Shown here piece after piece: positions 50,555-58,854 of a stretch of 64,000 nucleotides of DNA. The DNA is from Microtetraspora glauca. GTDB taxonomy: Bacteria > Actinomycetota > Actinomycetes > Streptosporangiales > Streptosporangiaceae. The stretch spans positions 62,001-126,000 of the forward strand of contig BBYL01000019.1 in assembly GCA_001570385.1 (NCBI GenBank), given 5' to 3'. The notes beneath the pieces were generated by a model. The model was not told where the DNA came from. It searched no databases and saw only the letters and a program-made list of their open reading frames with translations. Made by a program: the position numbers and the translations under genes. Position 1 is the first letter of the stretch. The number at the start of each line of letters is the position of its first letter.

Positions 50555-51804
50555 GGCATCGCCTCCCTGGATGTCGGCGGAGGACGCCAGGGGCGGAACG
50601 GGCGCCCCTCGACCTGGAAGAGCCGGGAGAACAGCTCGTAGTACTCCAGGCGCAGGGCCTGGATGGCGACCACGAGCCCCTCGATCGTGAGGGCGAGCGC
50701 GGTGCCGACGACGAAGACCGCCGCGGCCCCGACGGGGTGGCCGGGCCACAGAGCGGTGGTTCCGGTCCAGACGATCGACCCGATGGCCGCGTGGGTGAGC
50801 CCGAAGGCGGCGAGCCGGGCGAACGACGCCAGGTTCGCGCCCAGCCGTACGACCACGTCGAAGATCCGCATGGCGGCCTGGGCGGTCCCGCCGGCGCCGC
50901 CGCCCGCCTCGGCCAGGAAACCGGCGAACGCCAGCGTGAGACCCACGGCGGCGAGCAGTCCGCCGGCCACCACGAGATCGTCCAGCCCGGAGTACCAACC
51001 GGCGAACGCCAGCCCGAACCCGATGAAAACCGCCGCTCCCGCGATCCCGGCGGAGGAATAGAGCGCGACCCGCACGCCACCTTCGCGCCACCGGTTCACG
51101 ATGCCGAGCAGGTACGCGGCGCCGAGCAGCAGCGCGCCCGCGCCGATGGCGGCGAGCAGCAGCGGGACCGGATGGGAGAGCGGTTCCAGCCAGAGCACCG
51201 GGACGACGCCCGTCGGCCCGAAGAACTCGCCGTAGAGCAGGCCGAAGAGCATGCTCGTCAGGCCCGCTCCGGCGGCGAACGGCCAGGCCCGGCGGAACCG
51301 GCCCAGCCATCGTGGACGGCCGAAGTACAGCCCCGCCGCGGCGCAGAGCACCAGCAGCCCGTGCCCGACGTCGCCGAACATCATGCCGAACATCAGGACG
51401 TACGCGCTCGCCGCGAGCGGTGTGGGATCGATGTCGGAGTACGGCACCGTCCCGTACGTGGCGACGAGCGGGGACAGGGAGCCGCGCACTCCCCGGGACC
51501 GGAGCAGCGACGGCGCTTCGACCCCCTTCGGCCGGGTGATCGGGACGGCGGCACCGCCCGCGGGGGCCAGCCGCTTCGCCAGTTCGGGGACCGCATCGGC
51601 GGGCATCCAGCCGGCGAGCGCCGCGACACCGTCGCGGACGACGGCCGCCTTCGCCACGGTCTGCGGCGACGCGTCCGGCGGCGCGGCGAGTTCCACCGCT
51701 CCCGCGTCCGCCACCTCGGCGAGCACCTCGCTCAAGGAGTTCACGGGGGCCGCGATCGCGACCCGCTCCATGCGTACCGGACGCAGGGCGTCGCGCCAGC
51801 TCAT
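50518..51804 (-). CDS. V/A-type ATPase subunit I (a subunit), short form
   Basis: The 428-residue protein has a short N-terminal cytosolic part (~120 residues), then about seven membrane helices: TPLAASAYVLMFGMMFGDVG, GLTSMLFGLLYGEFFGPTG, and LASFARLAAFGLTHAAIGSI with the essential Arg. The usual protein is ~600-700 residues; the lost part is the cytosolic dumbbell that contacts the stators. Conserved membrane motifs and tight operon packing suggest it works. Begins ATG 51804. Confidence 0.85.
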   Translation of the reverse strand: MSWRDALRPVRMERVAIAAPVNSLSEVLAEVADAGAVELAAPPDASPQTVAKAAVVRDGVAALAGWMPADAVPELAKRLAPAGGAAVPITRPKGVEAPSLLRSRGVRGSLSPLVATYGTVPYSDIDPTPLAASAYVLMFGMMFGDVGHGLLVLCAAAGLYFGRPRWLGRFRRAWPFAAGAGLTSMLFGLLYGEFFGPTGVVPVLWLEPLSHPVPLLLAAIGAGALLLGAAYLLGIVNRWREGGVRVALYSSAGIAGAAVFIGFGLAFAGWYSGLDDLVVAGGLLAAVGLTLAFAGFLAEAGGGAGGTAQAAMRIFDVVVRLGANLASFARLAAFGLTHAAIGSIVWTGTTALWPGHPVGAAAVFVVGTALALTIEGLVVAIQALRLEYYELFSRLFQVEGRPFRPWRPPPTSREAMPCPSGSDEACTP

Positions 51805-51843
51805 GATCGCCGCCTCGCCCGCGAACCCCGCCGCGCGGACAGG

Positions 51844-52755
51844 TCAGACGAGGGCATCGCGATCACCACCTCGTGCGGCGAGTTCGAGCGCGGCGCGGAC
51901 CCTCCGGGCGTCCGCGGCGAGCACGGCGACCGCTCCCAGGACGGGAGTCATGGAGAATCCCGGACCGGCCAGGAGATCGCGGCCGTCCTCCTCCAGCCTC
52001 GTCCACCAGCGCTCCTCGCCCTCCGACAGCCGCCCGGGATCGTCGATGTCGCGCAGCGCCCAGCGGGCGGGCGGAGCGAGCCGCTCGGCCATCTCCGGGA
52101 GTGACGCCGCCTCGAGGGCCCCGGTGCCGAGCAGGGCCCGGCAGCGCTCCCGGACCCCGACCGGCAGGTCACGGGCCTCGGCATGCCGTTCGCGGGCGGC
52201 CAGCAGCGCCGTCGCACCCAGGACCCACGCGCCGGCGGCGGGCACCGTGTCGGCGACACGCCCGGCCCAGGCGACGCGCATGCCGAGCTGGATCTCCCGG
52301 CGTCCCGCGCCGCCCGGGTCCCCCCACGCGGAGGCGGCCAGCGTCGCCCGGAGCTCGGCGAGCGAGGCGCACCGCCGCAGGCGCGGCCATGCCGTACCCG
52401 CCGAGCCGAGGGCGAACTCGGGATCGGCGGGCACACCGGACAGGCGGCACATGAGCTCGTCCACGTTGGCGATCTCGAACCACCGGACCACGACGCGGAT
52501 CGCCTGCCCGCCCTCGCGGGGAAGCCAGCCGGCGAGCACGCGCAGATGCCACAGGAGCGTGGCGAGCACCGCCCACTGTGCCTCGGGCAGGCTCTGGCCA
52601 CGCCGTACGTCGTGCCCGTAGGAGGTGCCGGTCAGCAGGGCGACCGCCTCGTCGGCGGAGCCGCAGGCGGCGATCCGGCGGGTGGCGGAGCGGCCGGCCC
52701 TCCTCCGTGCCAGGGCTCTGGCCCGTGTCGAACCGGCGACCCAGGCGGCGGTCAT
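51844..52755 (-). CDS. V/A-type ATPase subunit C/d
   Basis: The 303-residue, mostly helical protein has VRRWFEIANVDELMCRLSGV, a phrase typical of AC39/NtpC, with repeated three-helix bundles. It couples the rotor stalk to the c ring. Sequence conservation is weaker than for A and B, so the call rests partly on operon position. ATG 52755 overlaps the upstream stop (ATGA). Confidence 0.78.
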   Translation of the reverse strand: MTAAWVAGSTRARALARRRAGRSATRRIAACGSADEAVALLTGTSYGHDVRRGQSLPEAQWAVLATLLWHLRVLAGWLPREGGQAIRVVVRWFEIANVDELMCRLSGVPADPEFALGSAGTAWPRLRRCASLAELRATLAASAWGDPGGAGRREIQLGMRVAWAGRVADTVPAAGAWVLGATALLAARERHAEARDLPVGVRERCRALLGTGALEAASLPEMAERLAPPARWALRDIDDPGRLSEGEERWWTRLEEDGRDLLAGPGFSMTPVLGAVAVLAADARRVRAALELAARGGDRDALV

Positions 52756-53186
52756 GACGGATCACCGGCCAGCCCCCTGACCTCGGCGACGATCCGCGCC
52801 ACCTCGGCCGGCATCCGGACCTCGGCCCGCGCGCGAACATCGTCGGCGGCGCGCTCGGCGGCGCGGAGGACCGCCCGCTCCTCCTCGTCGGCCTCCCGCC
52901 CCGCGGTGGCGGCGGCCTGCGCCCTCTCGGCCTCCGCGGTGTGCCGCGCCGCCGAGGCGACGGCGGCGGCCTGGACCCGGGCCCGCTCCCGTATTTCCCC
53001 GGCGTGGTGCTCCGCCGTGGCGCGCATGTCCGCGCAGGCGGCCCGTACGTCGGCGAGGGCGGAGAAGACCACGTCGAGCTCGGTGCTCTGGTCCGCGGCG
53101 TAGTCGGCGGGCACCCCGGTCGGCGCCGCGGCACCCGGCACGCCGGTGGGGCGGAACCGCTGGAGGAAATCGCTCAATCGGGCCAT
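52752..53186 (-). CDS. V/A-type ATPase peripheral stalk subunit G/H
   Basis: The 144-residue product is one long Ala/Glu/Arg coiled coil (ARHTAEAERAQAAATAGREA, RAAERAADDVRARAEVRMPA) after a short start MARLSDFLQRFRPTGV. It should dimerise with subunit E. I chose ATG 53186 because GGAGGTGACC precedes it. First gene of the operon. Confidence 0.7.
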   Translation of the reverse strand: MARLSDFLQRFRPTGVPGAAAPTGVPADYAADQSTELDVVFSALADVRAACADMRATAEHHAGEIRERARVQAAAVASAARHTAEAERAQAAATAGREADEEERAVLRAAERAADDVRARAEVRMPAEVARIVAEVRGLAGDPS

Positions 53187-53453
53187 GGTCACCTCCGCCG
53201 ACGCCGGGCGCTTGCATGAGCTGTCAGTTGAGGTGATGCCCCTGTACACGCTGATATCGCCGACGCGGGGGCTTAAATATGTCCGAAATCCGGATATACG
53301 CCCAGAACTGGCGGGAGCGACAGGGCGGCGTCTGCGGGGGTGGGTGCGTCGCCAACCGGAACGAGGCGGTGGTGGATGAGCCCCTCGGCTTTCCGGCCGA
53401 CTCCGGAGCGAGCAGGCGCACGCGCCGGAGCGGACGGGCAGGCAGGGGAAAGC
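53187..53453. promoter_or_regulatory. promoter region of the V/A-type ATPase operon
   Basis: The 267-bp gap contains an AT-rich stretch (53270-53300) unlike its surroundings, with a CATATTTAAG element on the minus strand and a short inverted repeat TCCG-N5-CGGA. These are likely promoter parts for the ATPase operon. No terminator for heme oxygenase is obvious. Confidence 0.4.
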
Positions 53454-54110
53454 TCATGCCACGAGGTACTCGGGCAGCCGCTTGCCGATCTCCACGAGAA
53501 CCTCGGTGTTGAGCTGGTAGGCGAGCGCGGTCTCGGCGATGACCCTCTTCGCCTGCACCTCGTCCAGGTTCAATGAGTTGAGCCGGTTCCGGTAGTCGAC
53601 CTTGAACTCCTTCAGGTCGGGGATGTCGGGGAAGAGGTAGAACGCGACGCCCGCCGATGTCTCGAAGTTGTACGCGCGCTCCACGAGCTTGCGGATCACC
53701 TGGCCCCCGGAGAGGTCGCCGAGGTAACGCGTGTAGTGGTGGGCGATGAAGCCGCCGGGCCAGTCGGCGATCTGGTTGATCCGGGCGACATAGGTCAACG
53801 TGGGCTTGGACGGGGTGATCTCGTCACGCCAGTTCGTCCCGTACAGCTCCTCCAAGTCGACTTCAAGCGAGGGGACACGCTCGAGTTCCCTGCTGACGAA
53901 CGGGCCGGCGACCGGGTCGTCGGCGAGGGCGCGTCCCGCCGCCTCAAGGGCCACGTAGGCGTAGTAGTGCTGGGCGACCATGTCGGCGTAGCCCTCCCGG
54001 GACACGCGTCCACCCATGAGTGCGTCGAGGTAGGCGGTGCGTTCCGCCTCCTCGTGGTCGTTCCAGGTCGCGTTCTTGAGTTGGTCGGCGAACGTCTCGG
54101 TCGCGGTCAT
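53454..54110 (-). CDS. biliverdin-producing heme oxygenase
   Basis: The 218-residue protein is a HmuO/HO-1-type enzyme: NATWNDHEEAERTAYLDALM with the proximal His near residue 19, QHYYAYVALEAAGRALADDP, and the distal helix HHYTRYLGDLSGGQVIRKLV with the GDLSGG kink. It opens heme to biliverdin, CO and Fe(II) in the cytoplasm. AGAGGAG precedes ATG 54110. Two CGACAYAKYGTCRK-type sites lie 35-90 bp upstream, and a Dpp-type importer is divergent, so regulated heme-iron acquisition is likely. Confidence 0.93.
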   Translation of the reverse strand: MTATETFADQLKNATWNDHEEAERTAYLDALMGGRVSREGYADMVAQHYYAYVALEAAGRALADDPVAGPFVSRELERVPSLEVDLEELYGTNWRDEITPSKPTLTYVARINQIADWPGGFIAHHYTRYLGDLSGGQVIRKLVERAYNFETSAGVAFYLFPDIPDLKEFKVDYRNRLNSLNLDEVQAKRVIAETALAYQLNTEVLVEIGKRLPEYLVA

Positions 54111-54144
54111 GTCCGAACTCCTCTTGCACCGGAATGTCGTTTCG

Positions 54145-54158
54145 CGACACAGTGTCAG
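54145..54158. promoter_or_regulatory. heme/iron palindrome site 1 (heme oxygenase promoter)
   Basis: CGACACAGTGTCAG contains the perfect palindrome GACAC-A-GTGTC, centred about 41 bp upstream of heme oxygenase. From memory, the heme-sensing TetR regulator HrtR of Lactococcus binds the near-identical ATGACACAGTGTCAT. A TGTCG-N5-CGACA repeat (54135-54149) overlaps it. Confidence 0.65.
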
Positions 54159-54183
54159 AAAGAGTGCGGTCGGTCAACATTTA

Positions 54184-54200
54184 TACGACATATCGTCGTA
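54184..54200. promoter_or_regulatory. heme/iron palindrome site 2
   Basis: TACGACATATCGTCGTA has perfect 6-bp outer arms and fits CGACAYAKYGTCRK at 54186-54199. It lies ~82 bp upstream of heme oxygenase in the divergent region. Confidence 0.6.
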
Positions 54201-54338
54201 AACGGCCGATGGTCGTTCCGTTCCCGTTCGGGAAGGGGTGGCGACGGGGTGTTGGGTCGGGCGTGATCCCGGCGCGAGCGGGCCGTGTGGGCCGGGGGCG
54301 GCGGGAAGGCGGGTGGCGGTAAATCCACCCTTCGGATG

Positions 54339-54355
54339 ATGACGATGTGTCGTCA
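54339..54355. promoter_or_regulatory. heme/iron palindrome site 3 (near Dpp operon)
   Basis: Read on the minus strand, CGACACATCGTCAT fits the same motif; on the plus strand TGACGA-TGTG-TCGTCA is a perfect palindrome. It lies ~95 bp before the importer operon. Confidence 0.55.
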
Positions 54356-54445
54356 AACCTCTTCCCATGTGAAAAGGTCCCATCTATCATTCCGTCCACA
54401 TATACGAGATTCCGCACAGCGGAACATTGAGAGAGGTGGTTCGCC

Positions 54446-55417
54446 ATCGTCTCCTATCTCCTCCGCCGTCTGATCGCACTGGTGACCACCGTCCTCGCGG
54501 TGATCTCGCTGGTCTTCGTCCTCCTGCGTCTGTCACCAGGCAGTCCGCTCTACACCCTGCTCGGATTCAGCTACAGCGAGGAAGGCAGGGCCGCCGTCGC
54601 CGAGCGGCTCGGCTTGAACGCCTCCATCCCCGAGCAGTACGTGCGCTACCTCCGGCAACTCGCCGGCGGGGACCTCGGCGCCTCGGTCTTCTCCGGCCAG
54701 CCGGTCGGGGAGCTCCTCGCCCAGCGGCTGCCCGTCTCCCTGGAGCTGGGCCTGGTGGCCGGAGCCGTCTGGATGGCGCTGGGCATCCTCGCCGGAGCGC
54801 TCGCCGCGCTCCGGCACGGCTCACCGTTCGACGGTCTCGTACGCGTCACGAGCGTGGTCGCGCTCTCGGTGCCGAGCTTCTGGCTGGGCCTCGTGTGCGT
54901 GCTGGTCTTCGGCGTCTACATCACCGGGGTGCTGCCGGTCAGCGGCTACGTCCCGATCTCCGAGGGTCTGCCCGAACACCTGCGCGGTCTGGTCCTGCCC
55001 GCGTTCGTACTCGGCCTGCCCGCGTTCGCCGTCGTGGCCCGCACATTCCGCGGGTCCGTCCTGGAGGTGCTCGACCGCGACTACGTCTCGTTCGCCACAT
55101 CGATGGGCATGTCCCGTCGCACGTTGCTGGCGAGGGTGGCGATGCGCAACGCCGCGATCCCCCTGGTGACCGTCATGGGACTGATGCTCGGCATGCTGGT
55201 CAGCGGCGCGATCCTGGTGGAGAACGTGTTCGGCGTACCAGGCCTCGGCCAGCTCATGGTCGACTCCTTTCGCCGGCAGGACTATCCGGTGGCCGCCGGC
55301 TGCTGCCTGGCCGTGGCCGTCCTCTACCTCCTCACCAACCTGCTGGTGGACCTCGCCCAGCTGGCGATCGACCCGCGCATCCGCGAGGGCGTGCTGAACG
55401 GCGGGCGGGTCCGGTGA
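54446..55417 (+). CDS. Dpp/Opp-type ABC permease 1, unusual ATC start
   Basis: The ~323-residue permease has the DppB pattern: SYLLRRLIALVTTVLAVISL as first helix, LVRVTSVVALSVPSFWLGLV, ARTFRGSVLEVLDRDYVSFA and the EAA-loop region, then VSGAILVENVFGVPGLGQLM. A stop at 54428-54430 closes the frame, and no ATG/GTG/TTG occurs until GTG 54482, which would cut the positively charged start and half of helix 1. AGGTGG lies 6 bp before ATC 54446, so ATC is the likely initiation codon. First gene of a five-gene importer divergent from heme oxygenase; heme is a candidate cargo, peptide or nickel alternatives. Confidence 0.82.
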   Translation: MVSYLLRRLIALVTTVLAVISLVFVLLRLSPGSPLYTLLGFSYSEEGRAAVAERLGLNASIPEQYVRYLRQLAGGDLGASVFSGQPVGELLAQRLPVSLELGLVAGAVWMALGILAGALAALRHGSPFDGLVRVTSVVALSVPSFWLGLVCVLVFGVYITGVLPVSGYVPISEGLPEHLRGLVLPAFVLGLPAFAVVARTFRGSVLEVLDRDYVSFATSMGMSRRTLLARVAMRNAAIPLVTVMGLMLGMLVSGAILVENVFGVPGLGQLMVDSFRRQDYPVAAGCCLAVAVLYLLTNLLVDLAQLAIDPRIREGVLNGGRVR

Positions 55418-56310
55418 GCGCCGTCGTCTCCGCACCGCGGGGCGCCCGGCTCCTTCCACGCGATGGCCTCACCTGGTTCGGCGCCGTCTGCGCCGCGCTG
55501 TTCTGCCTGCTCGCGGTGCTCGGGCCGTCGCTTGCGGGAGACCCGAACGCCACCGGCTCCGACGTGCTCGCCGCGCCGTCCCTCACGCACCCGTTCGGCA
55601 CCGACCAGCTCGGCCGGGACCTGCTCGCCCGTACGGCGGCGGGCACCCGGGTGTCGCTGACGGTGAGCCTGGCCGCCGTGGCGCTGGGCCTGTTGGTCGC
55701 CCTGCCGCTCGGCATCTTCGCCGGATATCACGGCGGGCGGCTGTTCGACGACCTGATCATGAGGGTGCTGGAGATCGTCCAGGCGCTGCCGATGTTCGTG
55801 CTGGCGATGTTCGTCATCGGGCTCAGCGGCACGGCCACGGCGCACCTGGGGCCGATCCCGATCACCATGACGACCAAGGTCGTGCTCCTGCTCGGCGTCG
55901 CGTTCGTCCCCTACTTCGCGCGGGTGGCACGCGCGGCGACGATGGCGGAGACCGGCCAGGAGTACGTGGCCGCGCTGCGGGTGGTGGGCGTGCCGCGGCT
56001 GCGGATCCTCTTCGGCGAACTGCTGCCCAACGTCGCGCCCGCCATGGTGGTGCAGGCGTTCCTCGCGATGGCGCTGGCCGTCTTCGCCGAGGGCGGGCTG
56101 GGCTTCCTCGGGCTGGGCGTCCAGCTGCCGCAGGCCACGCTCGGCAACCTGACCGGCGGCGGCACCGGCTACCTGCCCGCGGGTGTCTGGTGGTACTCGG
56201 TCCTGCCCGGCGCGGTCATGCTCGCCGGGATCCTCGGCTTCAACCTCATCGGTGACGCCCTGTCCGACTCCCTCGGCGGACGCGGCACGACCCACGTGGA
56301 GACACGATGA
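55414..56310 (+). CDS. Dpp/Opp-type ABC permease 2
   Basis: The 298-residue permease has DppC features: SLTHPFGTDQLGRDLLARTA, VALPLGIFAGYHGGRLFDDL, RVLEIVQALPMFVLAMFVIG and the EAA loop YVAALRVVGVPRLRILFGEL, then LPNVAPAMVV. GTG 55414 overlaps the stop of permease 1 (GTGA). It forms the membrane channel with permease 1. Confidence 0.88.
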   Translation: MSAVVSAPRGARLLPRDGLTWFGAVCAALFCLLAVLGPSLAGDPNATGSDVLAAPSLTHPFGTDQLGRDLLARTAAGTRVSLTVSLAAVALGLLVALPLGIFAGYHGGRLFDDLIMRVLEIVQALPMFVLAMFVIGLSGTATAHLGPIPITMTTKVVLLLGVAFVPYFARVARAATMAETGQEYVAALRVVGVPRLRILFGELLPNVAPAMVVQAFLAMALAVFAEGGLGFLGLGVQLPQATLGNLTGGGTGYLPAGVWWYSVLPGAVMLAGILGFNLIGDALSDSLGGRGTTHVETR

Positions 56311-57842
56311 CCATTCCCCCCTCCTGGTCCCGGCGGCGGTTCCTCGGGCTGGTTCCCGCCGTGTCGTTGCTCGCCGCCTGCTCGACCGCTGCACCAACGG
56401 GCGGTGGCAGGACGCTCAGGATCGGCGTCGCCGCCGGCCCGAGCAACCTCAACCCGCTGGACTCCGGCAGCGAGGTCACCCGCTGGATCGCCGAACCGGT
56501 GATGGAGACGCTCTACGACTACGACGAGCGAGTCCGATCGGTCCCGCTGCTCGCCGCCGCCGAGCCGGCCGTCTCCGCCGACGGACTCACCTGGACCATC
56601 CCCCTCAAACGGGGAGTGACGTTCCACAACGGCGACGCCTTCACCGCCGAGCACGTGGTCGCCTCGCTCGACCACGTCGCCGCCTTCGCCAGTGGCAGTG
56701 AGTGGGTCGTCTACTTCCTCGGTTACTACTCCGGGGCTCGCGCCGTCGACCCGAACACGGTCGAGATCAGGCTCAAGCGCCCCTACGGGCTGCTCCGATC
56801 GCACCTGACCAACCTGCCGATCACGCACCGGGCCTTCGTCGACCGCAAGGACACCATGATGGGCACCGGGCCGTACCGGCTGGCGCGGGTCTCCGCAGGG
56901 CTGGGCTACTCGATGACCGCCCACAGGGGATATCACGGACCATCCCCCGCGTACGCCCGGCTGGAATTCCAGATCATCCCGGACGGCTCGACGCGGGCGG
57001 TGAACCTGCGCGCGGGCAGCGTGGACATCGCCACCGAACTGCCCGTGGCGGCCCTGCCGCTCCTCGCGGGACAGCAGGCGGTGACCGTCCACCGGGTGGA
57101 CGCGCCGATCGACATCCTCACCTACGTCAAGGCGGGGGATCCGCCCTTCGACGATCCGAACTTCCGGCGCGCGGTCGCCTACGCGGTGGACCGGCAGGGG
57201 GTGAACGACAAGGTATTCGGCGGCGCCGCGGTCCTCGGCCAGGGCCCCATCGGCCCGGCCGAGCGGGGGTACGACCCGGACCTGCGGGTCTTTCCCGCCC
57301 GGCCCGACACGGCGCGGGCGCGCGAGCTGCTGCACGGCGTCACCGCCCCCTCCTTCACCCTCACGATCAGCGCCGGCCAGGTCATGGAGGACATCGCGCA
57401 GATCCTGGTCCAGAGCTGGGCGCACGCGGGCATCACCGTGAAACTGGAGGTCCTCCAGGGCGGCCCCTGGGCACAGCGCTGGATCTCCGGCGCCTACCAG
57501 ATGATCATGAACCGCTTCTCCAGCGGCTTCACCAGCGGCGACGCGAACTATCTCACCCTGTCTCCCGCCCAGTCCACGAGCGTCCTGGCCTGCGGATACG
57601 AGAACCCGTCGGTGGACACCGCGCTCGAGCGGGTATGGGCGATCGACGACCAGGGCGAGCGTGACCGGCTGCTCCGCGAGGTGAACGCGACGCTGACCGA
57701 GGACGCGGTGATGTTCCCTCCCGTCTATCCGAAGATGATCGTCGCACAGCGCGCGAGCGTGAGCCCGATGGATCCCGCGCGGATGAAGATCAGCAGACTG
57801 GGCACGCCCCGGCTGCGGCCGGAAGGGAACGCCGGTGAATGA
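56307..57842 (+). CDS. family 5 substrate-binding lipoprotein of ABC importer
   Basis: The 511-residue protein starts with a Tat-like motif SRRRFLGLVPAVSLLAAC, with lipobox Cys. It then follows the SBP_bac_5 fold: GPSNLNPLDSGSEVTRWIAE, GLTWTIPLKRGVTFHNGDAF, MGTGPYRLARVSAG and FRRAVAYAVDRQGVN. It should capture the cargo outside the membrane. E. coli DppA can bind heme, so heme is possible here given the neighbours. ATG overlaps the permease stop (ATGA). Confidence 0.88.
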   Translation: MTIPPSWSRRRFLGLVPAVSLLAACSTAAPTGGGRTLRIGVAAGPSNLNPLDSGSEVTRWIAEPVMETLYDYDERVRSVPLLAAAEPAVSADGLTWTIPLKRGVTFHNGDAFTAEHVVASLDHVAAFASGSEWVVYFLGYYSGARAVDPNTVEIRLKRPYGLLRSHLTNLPITHRAFVDRKDTMMGTGPYRLARVSAGLGYSMTAHRGYHGPSPAYARLEFQIIPDGSTRAVNLRAGSVDIATELPVAALPLLAGQQAVTVHRVDAPIDILTYVKAGDPPFDDPNFRRAVAYAVDRQGVNDKVFGGAAVLGQGPIGPAERGYDPDLRVFPARPDTARARELLHGVTAPSFTLTISAGQVMEDIAQILVQSWAHAGITVKLEVLQGGPWAQRWISGAYQMIMNRFSSGFTSGDANYLTLSPAQSTSVLACGYENPSVDTALERVWAIDDQGERDRLLREVNATLTEDAVMFPPVYPKMIVAQRASVSPMDPARMKISRLGTPRLRPEGNAGE

Positions 57843-58854
57843 CCGTCAGGCGACCGGCTCGCCGGTGACGGATCCGCCACCCGCCGATCTGCTGACCGTC
57901 TCGGACCTGCACGTGGACTATGCGGGGCGGCCGGCCGTGCGGGGCGTCTCCCTCAGCCTGCGCCGTGGAGAGATCCTCGGCCTGGTCGGGGAGTCCGGCA
58001 GCGGCAAGAGCACCCTGTGCTCGGCGATCACGGGCGTGCTCCCGGCCGGTGCGCGCGTCCGCGCCGCCGGGCTGCGCTTCGACGGGCGGGAGCTGACCGA
58101 GCTACCCCCCGAGGACATGCGGCGGATCCGGGCCTCCCGCATCGGTGTGGTGCCGCAGCGGCCCATGACCTCGCTCAGCCCGTCCACCCCCGTGCTGCGG
58201 CAGATGCGCTGGTACCACGACGGACACGACCTCGCCGACCTGCTCGCCCAGGTGGGCCTGCGCGCGGTGCTCGACCGGCCGCGCGACCACCCGCACCGAT
58301 TCTCCGGCGGGCAGCTCCAGCGCCTGCTCATCGTGCTCGCCGCGCTGGCCAGGCAGCCCGACCTGCTCATCGCCGACGAGCCGACCACCACGCTGGACGC
58401 GACCGTCCAGGCGCAGGTGCTCCGCCTGCTGCTCGATCTGCGCGACCGGCTCGGGCCGGCGATCCTCTACGTCACCCATGACCTCGCCGTCGTGGCGCAG
58501 ATCTGCGACCGGGTCGGGGTGATGTACGCCGGCCGGCTGGTCGAGTCGGGGCCCGTGAGCCAGATCTTCACCGCACCCCGCCACCCGTACACGCGCGCCC
58601 TCCTGGCCGCGCTTCCCGCCCGCACGGAACGCGGGCGGCGCCTCGGCGCCATGCCGGGGCACACCGTGGCGGAGGTCACGCTCTCGCGAGAGAGGGGCGC
58701 GCGAGCGGGCTCGGCGGGGTGCGCGTTCGCCCCGCGCTGCCCGGTCGTGCTCGCCCGCTGCCACGAGGAGGAACCGACGCCGATCACCATGGGGACGGAC
58801 GTGGTCCGTTGCCACCGTGCGGGGGAGACCCCGGAAGCCGAGGAGGACGCGTGA
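57835..58854 (+). CDS. Dpp/Opp-type ABC ATPase 1
   Basis: The 339-residue ATPase has Walker A VGESGSGKSTLCSAITG, Q-loop VVPQRPMTSL, signature FSGGQLQRLLI and Walker B LLIADEPTTTLD. The C-terminus carries the oligopeptide-type Cys motif CAFAPRCPVVLARCHEEEP, which can bind a 4Fe-4S cluster in DppD relatives. GTG 57835 overlaps the binding-protein gene by 8 bp. Confidence 0.9.
   Translation: MNDRQATGSPVTDPPPADLLTVSDLHVDYAGRPAVRGVSLSLRRGEILGLVGESGSGKSTLCSAITGVLPAGARVRAAGLRFDGRELTELPPEDMRRIRASRIGVVPQRPMTSLSPSTPVLRQMRWYHDGHDLADLLAQVGLRAVLDRPRDHPHRFSGGQLQRLLIVLAALARQPDLLIADEPTTTLDATVQAQVLRLLLDLRDRLGPAILYVTHDLAVVAQICDRVGVMYAGRLVESGPVSQIFTAPRHPYTRALLAALPARTERGRRLGAMPGHTVAEVTLSRERGARAGSAGCAFAPRCPVVLARCHEEEPTPITMGTDVVRCHRAGETPEAEEDA

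Noticed and set aside
54111..54445. IdeR/DmdR-type iron box in the heme oxygenase promoter
   Set aside because: No TTAGGTTAGGCTAACC-like sequence is present; the palindromes there have a different consensus.
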